Positions 33,101 through 45,510 of a stretch of DNA of 64,000 nt are shown here, piece after piece. Within the stretch, counting starts at the first letter, position 1, and the number at the start of each line of letters is the position of its first letter. The notes under the pieces are model-generated. The model was not told where the DNA came from. It made no database searches and saw only the letters and a program-made list of their open reading frames with translations. This DNA comes from Rostrohypoxylon terebratum (taxonomy: Eukaryota; Ascomycota; Sordariomycetes; Xylariales; Hypoxylaceae): positions 62,001-126,000 of the forward strand of contig MU385941.1 in NCBI GenBank assembly GCA_022497145.1, written 5' to 3'. A program made the translations under genes and the position numbers.

Positions 33101-35106
33101 TCGGGCTAGTTCTGATAGGCACGAATCCAAACGATGAGGGGGAGTGTCTGCTCCATTTTCTCGAACAACATCACCATGACCAAACCGAGTCATCTGCTGA
33201 TAAAGCATTGCATTACGAAATAAAGGATGGTGATGGCTCATGTCGCCTTCCGACAGGAAACTGATTGACGCGTTGCGGACATCGTCGATGGACATGTCGT
33301 CCTTTCCGACCTGTCTGAGTCCCTTACCCGAGTCAAAACGCCGAAAGGGGGTATGAAGGTGTGGAGGCAAATTACATAGGTAAGCGTATACGAATCCTCG
33401 CCGTTCTCACCATTATAAAGCAGAATACTTAATTATTAAGTAATTCGAATATGGAGCAGTGTCGGGGCGAGCAAATTGAAAAGCGAACCGAGCCGTCTCT
33501 CGTCAGAGATCTCCCCCACGTCTTCGGTCAGCGGCCTGAAAGCATCCATCGCCTACGCTCCGTCATCTCCTCGTGGGATTTATGCGGTAATAAAATCCGG
33601 GATTGCCTAGGTCATGGGTACTTTCCCTACGCACCCAAGGCACCCAATCGCATCCAAAGGCATCCATGGATGCTCTGAGGCTACCTGAGGTGGCTATTGT
33701 CTCGAAGAGTTGAGCTAAATATCAAGCCAGGCAAAGGAATTTCGCCGAGGATGTGATATGTGTTCGGCAAGTGAGATAGGTACGGAGAGATAGGGGTATG
33801 AGTAAAGATCTCAGAGGGTTCCGGGACCGCCTCCGGAAGGCCCCGGACTTATGAGCATTGAGCAGTCATTATACATAGGATCATAGGTTGTCCTTGTTAG
33901 GCGTTTCCTTAGACTCTAGAGCCTCCAAGAACCGTGGAGCCGTCTGAGTGGGTAGGGGGGTAGGGCTGCATCTACACAGCCCTACGATCTCAGATGCCTC
34001 GGCTACCTGAGGTCGAACTGATAGGGTGCCTCGGATCTGACCACCTACTTAATATATGGTGGTATGTAAGGGTTGAATCGATCGGATCTATTGGTCCGTC
34101 GAACAAAGATACGGCATGCCCCTTCATCCGGTTTCAAGATAGGTGTGGGTGGCTAGGTACCTAAGGCAGGTAGGCAGGTAGGCAGTAGGTAGGTAGGTAG
34201 GTAGGTGGCTAGGTGGCGATATCCATGGGATTATGAGTTATGAGTACGACTTTGTTGTGGCTTGCTGTGCAGCAAATGCAGCAGCGTCCAGTGGCGCAGT
34301 AATTTCATTCTCGTACATGTGTAGGTAGGCACCAATGCATCATTTATGTTGCACAGCTATGTATCTAATTGGGTAAGAAGGAGCGGCGATGGCGAAGCTA
34401 GGTAACGAGAGGGTCGCTGAACTTGGAAGTAGCTGCTGAGGAAATTAATTTTTTTCAGCTTGATTGGGTTTATGTAGCGCCTCCTATGACGATATAATCT
34501 ATACCTATACCTACCTGGTACATCCACCTAGGTCTAGTGCGGTGATGAGTAATATGGAGGGGTGAATGGATCTTGACTCTAAATTTCAATTCACTAAAAC
34601 TCAACTCAGCACAACACAACACAACCAATCTCTCATCTCATCCTAATCAACCCAACTATCTCCCGAGTGCTTCTATTGTCTACCAGGAACGTCTAGGACT
34701 ATTAGTCACAGTCTTTACAGAATTCATATCTAGTATTTTATCGTCACCAACTACTAATTTCATACCCGAACCCTCTATCACGCCTCTGGCTACCTGAACT
34801 ACCTAATTTGGTAATATAAGGCTTGAAATATCCTTGGGTTGATGCACTAAAGTCTCACATCGGCACCGTTTTCCGTATTAGCACCAAAGTTGTGTTAAAA
34901 AATCTACCCCGCCACTCATTTCCTGCATTTCCTGTTGCTTATTGTTCCCTTAGCTCCAGCTGCACAAACGTTCGTCTCATCGGCTTCATTCTGCAAGTCT
35001 ACTCTTCGAGACAATAAATCATTTACCAATCAAAATCAAATAAAGAAAGGGAGAAAAAAAGTACCCAGACTCCAGAGAGGTGTAACAATAAGGCCAGGCA
35101 TTCATC
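30134..35106. other. 5-kb intergenic region between DAAO and het-C
   Basis: No gene is supported. Minus-strand frames at 33370-33053 and about 33030-32960 (containing LEDEVDGQDPDFRASIPN) have protein-like composition but no recognisable family, and I cannot join them by splicing. A TAGG microsatellite is at about 34164-34205. The last 500 bp (34570-35106) is pyrimidine/CA-rich and probably includes the het-C promoter and 5' UTR. Confidence 0.45.
34164..34205. repeat. GGCA/TAGG microsatellite
   Basis: GCAGGTAGGCAGGTAGGCAG passes into five TAGG units (TAGGTAGGTAGGTAGGTAGG). Scattered single copies of TAGGTA occur throughout the intergenic DNA of the window. Confidence 0.85.
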
Positions 35107-37472
35107 ATGCCAACTTCCCGTTTCGGCTTCGGCAGCATGCTGCTGGTCATCGCCATCGTTTTGGTGGTGATGCCCGGCAAAGCCGCTGCTTTTGGTGCCG
35201 GCAATATTCCTTCTATTGCCCAAGTCGAAGGCCACAATTGGCGCCATGGCGATATCGAGGATATGCTGAAGACTATCGCTTTCCTCCACGGAAAGAAATG
35301 GACTACTCTTATGGTACAGCGCACGTATTTTGGCAATTGGCTTCGCGATTACTCTCAGGCCGTAGACGTAGGGAGCTTGAAGGGGGTCAACGCCGCTACT
35401 ATCCGCATTCTAGTCTGGGTTCTTTCTTTCCTCGCTAACGGTTATGCAACCGAAGAATTCGAGGTAACTGAAGAGCGCCTCGGCGTTTACAGGCCTGAAG
35501 AGCATATTGACAACCCACTTGGGTATGCCGATGGTGATGATGCAAGGACGTTCGATAAGCGACTTCGCGGTCCCGTTCTACCTGTGGAGACGGAAATTGA
35601 TATGCATACTGGTATGAAAAACTATATCGCCAATGAACGCGGTAACTGGGCCACAAGTGCCGGCTATCTCAGGTTCAGTATTGGTCGGAGTGTACATTTC
35701 GGAAGGCTCTACTGTCATGGATCACATGGCAAAGGAAAAGAAGAAGACTTGTGCGAGGCTTTACGGTGTCTGGGCCAGTCGCTTCACTGCATGGAGGATT
35801 TTAGCGCCCACAGCAACTACTGTGAGCTCGCTTTGCGTGAGCTTGGTTACCATGAGGTCTTCCCTCACTGCGGGTCAAGCTCCCAAATCCATGTGCGCGG
35901 CAAACGAGTATATCCTCTGGTCACGGGTACTTTTGGCGGCGTCGACTTCCTGCATTCCGTTCTTGGCGAAGCCAACGACCATTTCACTCAATCTGAGGTT
36001 GACGAATTGGATATCGTATTAAAGAACTCAGAGCAAAGCGCAGGAGGCCAGGGACCCTCAAGCGGCGCGCGCGGGTTCGGCGGAGGGAATGGTGGCGGCG
36101 CAGGCGATTTCATCTCCCTTGTCAGTCAATTACCGGGGATAGGAGGCGGGATGGCTTCCGAGGCGCGAGATCTAAAACGGATGGCCGAGGACCAGAATAG
36201 GAGGAATGAACAGGATTCATACTACAGTACGCGAGCCGGCGGTAGCAGCAACCCCAACGTTGTTCCCGGTATGAGCGAAAGTTTCGACCCCGTCAAAGTT
36301 GCGAAGCAGATCTACCCCATCCTACAGTTTCGTGACAAGATCGTGAAGTCGATCAACAGAGGTATTGCCAAGATCCCAGGTTTGGAGAGTCTGCTTGAGC
36401 ACATCAGCGAGACTTTGACTGCTTTTGTGCTTGGTCTCTTAGCTCCGTTCGTAAGACCGATCATTAACGCGGTGACGAAAGTACTGAAGGATGGATCTTC
36501 TGGAGTTATCAGTGCAAGTGCCCACTCGCAGCTAGAACCGTGGAAGAACCCTCAATGCACGGATCCAACTCACTCTATGCTTTCCAAAGACCACTTTACC
36601 AACATCCTAAACCCGTGCGCTGGTCGAGTTGCCACAACAATCCTCAAATATGTCGTACCGTATGTATTGTTAATTTTATCAGCACTCCTGGCTCCGTCAT
36701 AACACACCGCTAACGTAATTATAGGAGAGTGCTATACGCTTGGGACAACCCTAATGTCCCTGTGGACGAGGTAGTGGATGATGTCTTGCGCGCGTTTCAC
36801 CACCCAGCCCTCCGAGACGAGCACGTCGAGATCCAGCGCGATATGTTTAACACTGTGCGCCAATGGGCCGATGAGTATCCTCGACGCCACGAAATCAATC
36901 ATGTTTTAGGGTCTCAATCGGTCCGAGAAGGTAAGAACCACATATTGTCAGGAGAGAAAGGTCATTCCCACGGAGGAGGAATCTTTGATCGTGGTCTTAC
37001 CGAGCAGCCGGGTCACGGCAGACCTTCTACCTCGCTTTGGTCGCAATGTGCCACGAGAGACCTGAGCGCCATGGGAGGTGGGGAGTCGTTGCGCCCTGGG
37101 TCGGGCGTCGGGTCGGCTCGCCCAACTTCATCCAACTCTTACCACTCCCAAGGGTACTCGGCACCGAGTCCTAGCTATGGCTACACACCGCATCAAGCTC
37201 CGCCTCAAGGTGGCGATGGGTTCGCACCATACCCTACTAGTTACGGCGGTCAGCCGCCTTCACAATATCAGCCTTACGGCCAACACGGGTATTCCCAACC
37301 AAACTATGGGGCCCCTCCTCAAGGTGAAGCTTCCTCATATTACAGCTCATCACGGCCACCTCAAGACTACCCACCTCAGGGGTACGGAGGTCCGCCTCCG
37401 CAGCAAGGAGGATACCCGCCCTACGGACACCAACAATGGGGAGGTGGGTATGGGAACCCGCCGTACCCATGA
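35107..37472 (+). CDS. het-C: Heterokaryon incompatibility protein HET-C
   Basis: Two exons, 35107-36659 and 36725-37472, give 766 residues. The 65-nt intron has GTATGT, a GCTAAC branch and ATAG, and joins KYVVP to RVLYAWDNPNVPVDEV. A signal peptide (MLLVIAIVLVVMPGKAAA) is followed by the HET-C core, including GHNWRHGDIEDM, YFGNWLRDYSQAVDV, FGRLYCHGSHGKGKEED and SLHCMEDFSAHSNYCELAL. A Gly-rich linker near GFGGGNGGGAGDF comes next, then a Pro/Tyr/Gly/Gln-rich tail with YGGPPPQQGGYPPYG-like repeats. In Neurospora, allelic het-c differences trigger incompatibility after hyphal fusion. Orthologues exist in many filamentous fungi where that role is not proven. I cannot tell from one allele whether this locus is polymorphic here. 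Confidence 0.92.
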
Positions 37473-37914
37473 AAAATCAATATGAAGGGGGTTGCGATTA
37501 GATAGAAACGGCGTTGGTACTGTACGTGAGAAATGACATTGCCCTGTAGAAGCAAGGGCGTAGGGTATTCCCGTAGAAATAAAAGGAATGTTAAGACAAT
37601 ATCCTAAAACGTTGAAATTTACTTTTTATGAATTTCGTCTCGGCGACCTCCAAGATTGTTGGCCACAACTACTATAAACTTGGCAGGCCTATGTGCTCCA
37701 CTCGGAACCGGGGTAGTTGAGGCTCATTAGGCGCTTCTCGAATAGGCAGGAGAAGGTAAGGGACTAAGGAGTAACGAGACCATGATACAGCTTGCTGAGA
37801 CCTTTGGAGGCTCTTCCATAATGATGGACAAATATTGGGCTTGACAATTTATGTATGATATGCATGTGGATTGATCTAGAATAATTCTTCCATTTTTACA
37901 ACTGCAAGGTAAGG
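37473..37914. other. Convergent intergenic region, het-C / glycosyltransferase
   Basis: About 440 bp between two 3' ends. AAATAAAAGG near 37577 is a plausible het-C polyadenylation region. No gene is seen. Confidence 0.5.
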
Positions 37915-39207
37915 CTATTTCTCTCTTAGTAAAGGTCCCCTCTTGATTGGTTCTTTGACCGGAAACTCCAAAGGAGGCGGTATATCGTCCTGATTCCAAT
38001 AGATCGTCCCGTACCTTAGCCAATGGGCATACGTCCCGAGAACGTTATCCGAGCCCTCGTGCGCTCTCCATAACGACCCTAAGGTAAATTTGAACACCCT
38101 GATAATGAAACCGTGGGCCAGTTTGAATTGGAAACTCCTCGACAGGCACGCCTCCACAATCTCCCTTGCTTGTGTCTGGTCGGCGGTCTCCACCTCGCCG
38201 TCCCTCGGGAGCGGAAGCGACATCAGCTCAAACGCCCTCTTGCCATCCCAGTTCGTGTACTCGTTGATGAGCTGCGCACCGACCATCCACTCGATGCCGT
38301 ACACGTGCTCCGCCACGTACCTCGGGCCATCCCAGCCGTCCTCGTCGTCGACGAGCCCCATCACCATCGTAATAGCCTGCCCCTGGATAATGTAATCGCT
38401 CAGCATCCTGCTCACCTCGTCCGGCGGGATGACCGTCCCGTCTTCCTCCTCGATCGTTAACGCCCCGCCCATAAGCGGCACGCCGCGCAGGAGCGCGCTC
38501 GCGCTCATCCCCTCCGTGCTCGTCTTGCCGCCGTGCTCGTCCCACAGCGCGAGAAGCAGGCGGTGGCAGCGCGCGAAAAACGGGTTCGCAGGACGGCTGG
38601 CGAGGAAGTAGTTCGTCAGCCCGCCTTTCTGGTTATACGAGAGCACCTCGTAGGGGGAGGACGGGTTCGCGATGGTGGTGGCCCAGAGACGGTCCAAGTC
38701 CCCGATCTGCAGCAGCCCGACGTCCGCGTACACACCGCCGTGGCGCAGCAGCACCGGGAACCGGATCAGGTCGGAGACGTGCTGGACGGCGTAGCGGCCG
38801 CTTAGGGTGCCTTCGATGAAGGCGCGCGGGAAGAGGGCGGGGGTGGTGGGGAGGTAGGCGGATACGTTGCAGGCGGAGCCCGGCACCCGGTCTAGCACGC
38901 GGATTACCCAGCCCTGCTTGGACAGGCGCCGGTGCCAGGCTCGCACGTTGCGCTGCGTGTACGGGTGCATCGTGGCGTAGCCCGTGTGCCAGAAGAACCA
39001 GACGTTCTTCTCGCTGGTGACCGGGGGGGGGGGGTGCGTGATGGCGGCGTCGATCTCGCTGTCGGGGCGGGTGTCTAGGAGGTCCTTGGGGATTACGTGG
39101 ACGCCCCGTGGGAGGGGGTAGTCTATGAAATCACCCATCTTATCCATTTTTAGTAGGGGTCTTGCTGAGGTATGGGTTGAGGATGTGATCGATGGATCGT
39201 GTAACAT
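37915..39207 (-). CDS. DXD-type glycosyltransferase (capsule polysaccharide synthesis-like)
   Basis: Intronless, 430 residues from the ATG at 39207; the ATG at 39144 (MDKMGDF) is an equally plausible start. Family blocks are NVWFFWHTGYATMHPYTQRN (residues 69-88), AWHRRLSKQGWVIRVLD, RYAVQHVSDLIRFPVLLRHG and GGVYADVGLLQIGDLDRLW. The sugar-nucleotide binding segment at 160-164 is YADVG. It keeps the first Asp of the DXD motif but not the second, a form I associate with fungal relatives. No signal peptide or membrane anchor is evident. By family it transfers a sugar, probably to a glycan or glycolipid; donor and acceptor are unknown. The coding sequence contains a 12-base C run encoding Pro60-63. 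Confidence 0.75.
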   Translation of the reverse strand: MLHDPSITSSTHTSARPLLKMDKMGDFIDYPLPRGVHVIPKDLLDTRPDSEIDAAITHPPPPVTSEKNVWFFWHTGYATMHPYTQRNVRAWHRRLSKQGWVIRVLDRVPGSACNVSAYLPTTPALFPRAFIEGTLSGRYAVQHVSDLIRFPVLLRHGGVYADVGLLQIGDLDRLWATTIANPSSPYEVLSYNQKGGLTNYFLASRPANPFFARCHRLLLALWDEHGGKTSTEGMSASALLRGVPLMGGALTIEEEDGTVIPPDEVSRMLSDYIIQGQAITMVMGLVDDEDGWDGPRYVAEHVYGIEWMVGAQLINEYTNWDGKRAFELMSLPLPRDGEVETADQTQAREIVEACLSRSFQFKLAHGFIIRVFKFTLGSLWRAHEGSDNVLGTYAHWLRYGTIYWNQDDIPPPLEFPVKEPIKRGPLLREK

Positions 39208-39860
39208 CAAAATATTCTACCAGTTCTCGGATTCTATGACTTGATTTTGAATCGAGAAGTTCAAGATCCCTCAGTCGACGGCTGAGCTCGTACTTATAAC
39301 CCTTGGCCTAGCTGACGTCCCTGGCCGCGTCGCTATAGCTCTTGGGCAATAGTGACTCAAACGACATCTTGATGCGATTCTGGGTATGGTCGCTGCCAGG
39401 GTCGATGAAAGTGCATATGGCTTGTGAGATAGCGCTTGGAAATCGTGGCTAAGACGCCGCTGATTCATGATGAGCATCATACACGTGACTGCGCCAGTTA
39501 TGCGCGGATAGCTGCACACTTTGGAACGGGGTAAGTTTTCAAGAAATTAAAATAACATCCTTAATATTTCAATATCCACATTGGATAGAAGCAGCAATAG
39601 TCTTGGGAAGCTGCTATTGACTTGGAACGATTCATGTTAAGTGGAAGTCTCGTGATGTCGCGATTTCCTTATGTCGGAGTTTTAGTCTTTAGAAGCTCGG
39701 AGTTGGCCCCACCCCGCAATTGTCGCGTCTTCAAATCCAGGGATCTCCAGGGCTGATAAGATAATCATTTTGTACCTCCAGCTGTACATATCCAAATTCA
39801 ACCCTGAGCTTCAATGTTGCACCTACACATCTTCTACCCCTATTCTCCCATAAGACCAAT
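39208..39860. promoter_or_regulatory. Divergent intergenic region, glycosyltransferase / PNKP
   Basis: About 650 bp between opposed start codons. AT-rich sequence occurs near 39540-39580 and a pyrimidine-rich stretch precedes the PNKP start. No named element is recognised. Confidence 0.4.
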
Positions 39861-41583
39861 ATGGCGTCTTCATCTTCGAATACCAGCAAGAGGAAAGCTA
39901 CAGAGAAATCAATATCGCCCCCACCTATCAAGCGAAAAGCTCAGAGCAATCTATCAAGTTCGTGTGTGACCTAATGAACATCCGCGCATCTCGACCGTAC
40001 CGTCATCTGATTCTATGCTAACCGGTGTGCCGTTGGCTAATTAACAAACAGAAGGCGCCGTAGCTAATTTCTTCACCCCAACATCTCAAAAACCAAAAGA
40101 TCGGACGACATGGAGCGAACGCGCCCCTGACGATGACACGCCTCCCACGTTGCTCGTAGGCCGTTACGAACCAGAGAATGTAGGGGATTCAGATCGCAGG
40201 AAGAGGAGGAAGATAGCTGCGTTTGATCTGGTACGAATAGAAGCTTAATTGTCATATTTTCCCAGCGCGGTGATGACGTATAGATAACGGGTTCGAGAAT
40301 ATATGGTTAACAAGGCCTAGGACTCTACTCTGATTACCACCGCGTCCGGCAAGAAGTTCGGAGACGATCCCGGCGATTGGAAGTGGTGGGATTCGAGCAT
40401 ACCATCGCGTCTCCGGCAACTATATACGGAAGAAGAGTAAGCTTTGACTGACGCTCACCTCCGTACCTTGCAATACTCACACATCGTGTCCAGTTACCGC
40501 GTCATCATCCTCAGCAACCAAGGCGGCTTAACTTTACACCCAGATCCAAAATCCAAAGGACCAAAAGCGGGTAATAAGAATAAAGTTGAGAAATTCAAGC
40601 AAAAATGCAGCGCCGTGCTCGCGCAACTCGACCTCCCAACCACGATATACGCCGCCACCGCGAAGGATATCTTCCGTAAGCCGCGAACTGGCATGTGGAC
40701 CGAGCTATGTCGCGACTACGAGATCCCCGAACACGAGATTGATCTCTCTGGAAGCATATTCGTGGGCGATGCTGGGGGTCGAACTGCGCAGCTAAAGAAC
40801 GCGGAGACGGGCGCGCCGGCCACCACGAAAGATTTCAGTTGTTCAGATCGCAACTTCGCGCACAATGTGGGTATTACATACAAGACCCCCGAAGAATACT
40901 TCCTTGGAGAACCCCCTCGAGAGTTCGTGAGAGATTTCGACATAGCTTCCTACCCATACCCTGGAGCGAGTACGGAGGACAAGGGTATTACGTTCAAGAA
41001 GACCAATAAACAAGATATCGTGCTATTCTGCGGTCCTCCAGGGGCAGGCAAGAGCACCTTCTACAGGCGGCACCTGAAACCGCTCGGCTACGAGCGCGTG
41101 AACCAGGACACGCTGAAGAGCCGGGCCAAGTGCTTCAAGGCCGCGGCGGAGCTCCTCCGCGTGGGGAGCTCGGCGGTTATCGGTACGTCATACGTTTTCG
41201 TCATAGCCCACGCTCCACCAGGCGTCTGATAGGCCAGCAACTACCTATACTAGCTCACTAACGCCCTCGCAGACAACACGAACCCCGATCCGGAGGGGAG
41301 GAAGGAGTGGGTGGAGTTCGCGCAGAAGCACGACGTGCCCATCCGGTGCGTCTGGTTCAAGGTGCCCAAGGCGCTCTGCGAACACAACGACGTCGTCCGC
41401 GCCCTGAATAAGTCGATGAATCCTGAATCCCGCACTATACTCCCCACGCTCGCCTTCAACGGGTACTTTGCTCGCTTCAAGGAGCCGAGGGTCAAGGAGG
41501 GCTTTCAGGACGTGGTGGAGGTGGAGTTCAGCTTCGACGGGACGGAGGAGGAATACGCTATCTGGGGGCGGTATTGGTGCTAA
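39861..41583 (+). CDS. Polynucleotide kinase 3'-phosphatase (DNA end repair)
   Basis: Five exons, 39861-39957, 40052-40230, 40321-40436, 40494-41182 and 41273-41583, give 463 residues, in phase at every junction. A basic N-terminus (KRKATEK, IKRKAQS) suggests nuclear entry and precedes FFTP, a PIP-box-like end. The HAD phosphatase motif FDLDSTLI straddles intron 2, with Asp91 and Asp93 as nucleophile pair, followed by VIILSNQGG and FVGDAGGR. The C-terminal kinase has a Walker A GPPGAGKS at 311-318 (Lys317), then RVNQDTLKSRAKC and IDNTNPDPEGR. The enzyme removes 3'-phosphates and adds 5'-phosphates at damaged DNA ends. The usual fungal form lacks the mammalian FHA domain, as here. Confidence 0.92.
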
Positions 41584-42567
41584 GGTTAGGATGGATGCTA
41601 CTGTACTCAGGCCCTAAACCCCGAGACTTCCGTACGGTCAAGGGGCTGAAACAATGGATTGTTACTTGGGTATACTGCTACGAGCAGTTAAGATTCCTGA
41701 GCATTCAATATACAACTTTGGAATCATGACATTTCAATCCTTGTGTGAAGAGCGTAGGGTAAAACATTAGATGGGCTTTGTAACGCAGTAACACCAGTTT
41801 CGCGAGAAAATTCACAGGAGGGATTCATCGAAGTTCATTCGTCTACTAGCAGCATCGTACAGTTACACTATAGGAAAAGAAGCAAGCAAGCAAGCTGGAG
41901 ACCATCCATCCCGCTTCTAAGTGCAAGCTTAGGGGTATCAAGATCGCGAGAACCGCAATCTCTCTCTCTATCTCTCACACACACATACACTTCTTCCTCG
42001 ATCATCTCCTCATCTCCGTCTCCGTGTCCCCGTGAATGATCAACCTGGAAGCGCCAGTGAAAATCATGCTGAGACCTTTTTGTGGGTGACCGTACATAGG
42101 GATAATGAAACAAAAAATCAAGGGTTCTGTTTGGACGCGCCTTCAATGCTAGGAACGAAATCGCATCGCTGGTAAACCTTCCCCTTTTTCTTCCCCCGCA
42201 GAGATGTACACGCCGAGTATTTAGATACGGGGAAGGGGGACCACCGTTGAAGTGGTAGGTGGTTGGTATGGTGTGGTTGAATCACCAAAGTGTGCTGATT
42301 CCTCTTTAGACCTGACCGATATCTCGGCCGGCGGACCCGACGTTCGTCTCTCGTCGTGTCTTTTGTCCAAGTTGCTCGTCGGCATGTCGATGAGCCAAAA
42401 TCATTAACCGTCAGCCGCAAATCATATGTGTGTCGTCATCTCATGTCCGCCCGTTACGTCCATGCGTATCCCACTACCGGATATGTACCTATACATACGT
42501 AGCATATCACGCGCTATTAACGCACACCCTCGCCCTCTGAAAAAAATTTTATATATAAATTGTTTAT
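41584..42567. other. Convergent intergenic region, PNKP / KGD4
   Basis: About 980 bp. Simple CT/CA repeats (about 41960-41990) and nothing gene-like. The AT-rich end (AAAAAATTTTATATATAAAT near 42540) abuts the KGD4 stop codon. Confidence 0.5.
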
Positions 42568-43124
42568 TCAGCCGAACAGGGCCGCGCCACCGGTCTCGAT
42601 GGCCTCGATCTCGGCCGCGGAGAGAGGGACCCGGCGGAAGCGCTCGGGTAGCTCGTTGCGGTCGAAGTAGACGCCCTTGGGAGGCTCGACGGGGCCCAGG
42701 TTCGAGGCAGACTGGGCGCCGATGCCGCCGGCGGCGCTGATGGTCTTGCGCAGGGGGCCGTGCTGCTGCGCGTGGTCGCGGTACGAGGAGAACGAGGTGT
42801 GCGAGCTGCCTCCGCTGCCGCTGCCGAAGCCGGCTGGGAGCGCGCCCGAGGGCGATGCTGGGTGTGGCTGCGGGCTGTGGTCTACGTGCTCTGTTTGCAT
42901 ATGATCGTTAGTACATACATACAGAGGATCTCGCCATGTGAAAACATGTGAATTGAGCGGTTACGTGCAGTTGGAGAGGTAGGAGGGAGATCTGAGCCGA
43001 GGTTGGAGGTGTCGCAGATGCTGCGAGGGGACGTACCAGGAATGGATCGCTTGCCGATAAATCGGATCAACGGGGTTCTCTCGGCATGAGCTGCCGCTTG
43101 GCGTAGGACTCGAGTTGCGAACAT
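42568..43124 (-). CDS. KGD4: Alpha-ketoglutarate dehydrogenase subunit 4 (Kgd4/YMR-31)
   Basis: Two exons, 43124-43037 and 42890-42568, give 136 residues. The 146-nt intron has GTACGT, a TACTAACG branch and ACAG, phase 1, joining GKRSIP to EHVDHSPQPHPASP. The N-terminus (MFATRVLRQAAAHAERT) is a typical mitochondrial presequence, and RTPLIRFIGKR and the C-terminal YFDRNELPERFRR with AEIEAIETGGA are family marks. Kgd4 was long annotated as mitochondrial ribosomal protein YMR-31. It is now known as the adaptor that recruits the E3 (dihydrolipoamide dehydrogenase) to the alpha-ketoglutarate dehydrogenase complex. The length is close to the yeast protein (about 123). Confidence 0.85.
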
Positions 43125-45510
43125 TGCGACTTGGAGGTGTGTGCTTGTTTTTGGATTTTGGTAGTGGTATACTTTGTATACGGTTTGTTTAGGCAGATGG
43201 GAGAGTTGGAAGGTAAAGATATTTCTCGCTATCTTTTCCTCTCTTCTCTCGGCGTTATATAAATTAGTAGTGGCGGGGGTGGATTATGTGAGTGAACAGG
43301 CCCTGCAATTGAGCTCGGACTTTCGGTTGGGGGAAAACACGATGGTTGCTTAAATCGCCTGTTGGTCAAGGTGGTAGGTAGGTGGTAGGTGGTAGGTGGT
43401 AAGCAGCACAGAGGGCGTGCGGTTATTTTGATGTCTGTATTTTTTGGTACTGTACGGTACGTAATATGAAAATAATACAATTTTTTAAAAGGTAGACAGA
43501 CACACGAATATACAAGCAATAAGCAACGGGGTTTAATGTCTAGTGATGATTTAATAGAAGTGATTCGAGACAAAGAAGACTTTTTTTTTATAGATATCTA
43601 CTTTTCCCACTTTATTATTAATAGAGTAAGAAGTAGTGGTCGTAACAGTCTCGAGTTTGACGAATTCACAGTTCATGGATTAAAACTATCCAAAAAACTC
43701 AATAAGAAGGTTCCTAAGACCAGCTTAAATTGTGGGATGGGACGACCCCCAACGGCTTGGAATAGACGCTAAAATGGAATCGACTACACTAGGAAGAAGC
43801 TAGGGAAAAAGAGTAAAAAAGACTAGGATTATCGAAGCGCTCGCGCCGATGGTGGAATGGTGGAATGGTAGAGTGGTGGAATCGGCGCTGGTAGTGACTG
43901 CCTAAAGACTGCCTAAGAAGACCTGGGGAGGACCTAGTATTACTGGATGATACTGGGTAATACTAGGAATCCTGGATGAAAGTTGCGATCGTTTACTACA
44001 GTCGTTCATGCCATCGTACCACTTCCTGAGCTATCGGTATCCACCGATAACACTTCGACACTTCTCAAGGTTCAGAAACAGCGATATTCGGAGTGGTTTA
44101 AGTTTTCGTGCCCAAATGCAATTGCCAAATCTTTGCCAAACCTGCCAAACCTGCCAATGTTCGCCAATGGCTGCCCAATAAACACCAATGAGCTGCGATC
44201 GCTCTGGACATTTTTTCCTCTTTTGACTATTTCCAACATTTCGTGATTTCGCGTTTTTTTTGGTTGATCGTCGGTCGAGATCCATCCATGCATATGACAA
44301 CCATTGCAGCCTATCAATACAACCAACGCTGCATATCCCGCGCGTCTGTGACATGATTCTTTTACTCTTCGCAATATTTGGCCTCAGATTTCAATATTCA
44401 ACATTGTATCGTTGGTCATCATACAAAATCCCATACAGTAACAAAGCGGTCTACCAAGTCCAGAGTCATACAAACAACGTCACTTAGGTGAGATTATTTC
44501 GTTCCTCCCAGATCAAGATCCCATCACGGAATGTCGTTGATATTGTACATAGTACATACGTGCGCGCGGGGCTTGGAAGCTGCTAGATATCTGGGATGGC
44601 ACAGATCCCATCGACGCACCCCTCTTGTGTAATATACCCAGCCATGTTCTTAGTGTCTTGGTATCGAATCCGTACGGATACGCTCTTACCAGCATCTTAG
44701 ATTTGTGTACCTATGTGACGTAGCTAAGAGTGTTTTGTAGCACAAGTCGGAATTCAAGAAATTTCTAAATTGTCCTCCAAGTTTCAACATTAAATAATGT
44801 CGAAGATCAAGCAAACGACAACTACTAAACAAAGCTAAGCCTACCTACTACAATCTACAGCGCTCAATATCCGCTACTACTAGGTCCCAGGACATCCATG
44901 TACTATGCCTAATGGTGTTGAGCCTCTATTAGCATATGCATGCAGATGCGACATCCCACGCGCCCTGGGTAACTCCGGGGCAGCGGGGACCGGGGATATC
45001 TGCCCACATTGGACACATATCTAGGAGTTTGAGGTAGAGTCAAATGTCAGCCAGCAGCCCTAAGTCGGACGCCACGAACCCTCGGAGATAACTTCCAGAG
45101 TGCTCTCATTGAAGTTTGAACAGCACTAATACCCTCGAATACTGCCCTCAAGTTCTGCACTTCTGCACTTCTGCACTCATCATATGATTTAGGATGTTTA
45201 TGCTGCATCCTCCCGCTCGAAGGGAGCACGAGGGGGAAATCTTGTTGATGTACGCCCTGTAAGAAGCATACACGGATCGATGTACCACCCGCTAGTCTCC
45301 CGACATATCCCCAGGGTCCAGGATGGACTACTCCTGTTTTATCCATCTTATGTTGATGGAAGACCGATACGGCCACCAGCATACCCGCAACCTACTAAAC
45401 CATTAAAGCAGCCATGAGTGTAATAGACACGCACTATACTTGTAACAGGAAAAGAAACTTAATCTACACAGACTAAGTCCCCCATCCTAACCATACAAAC
45501 CCGACCAGGT
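43125..45510. other. Intergenic, minisatellite-like patches, no supported gene
   Basis: About 2.4 kb. GGTGGTAG repeats are at about 43369-43402, GGTGGAATG repeats at about 43853-43883, and three copies of TTCTGCAC at about 45157-45178. A 111-codon minus-strand ATG frame at 45382-45047 is unrecognised and I do not call it. Confidence 0.5.

Noticed and set aside
38228..38805. Open frames on both strands inside the glycosyltransferase gene
   Set aside because: They are shadows of the GC-rich 430-residue coding frame, with no start context or family match.
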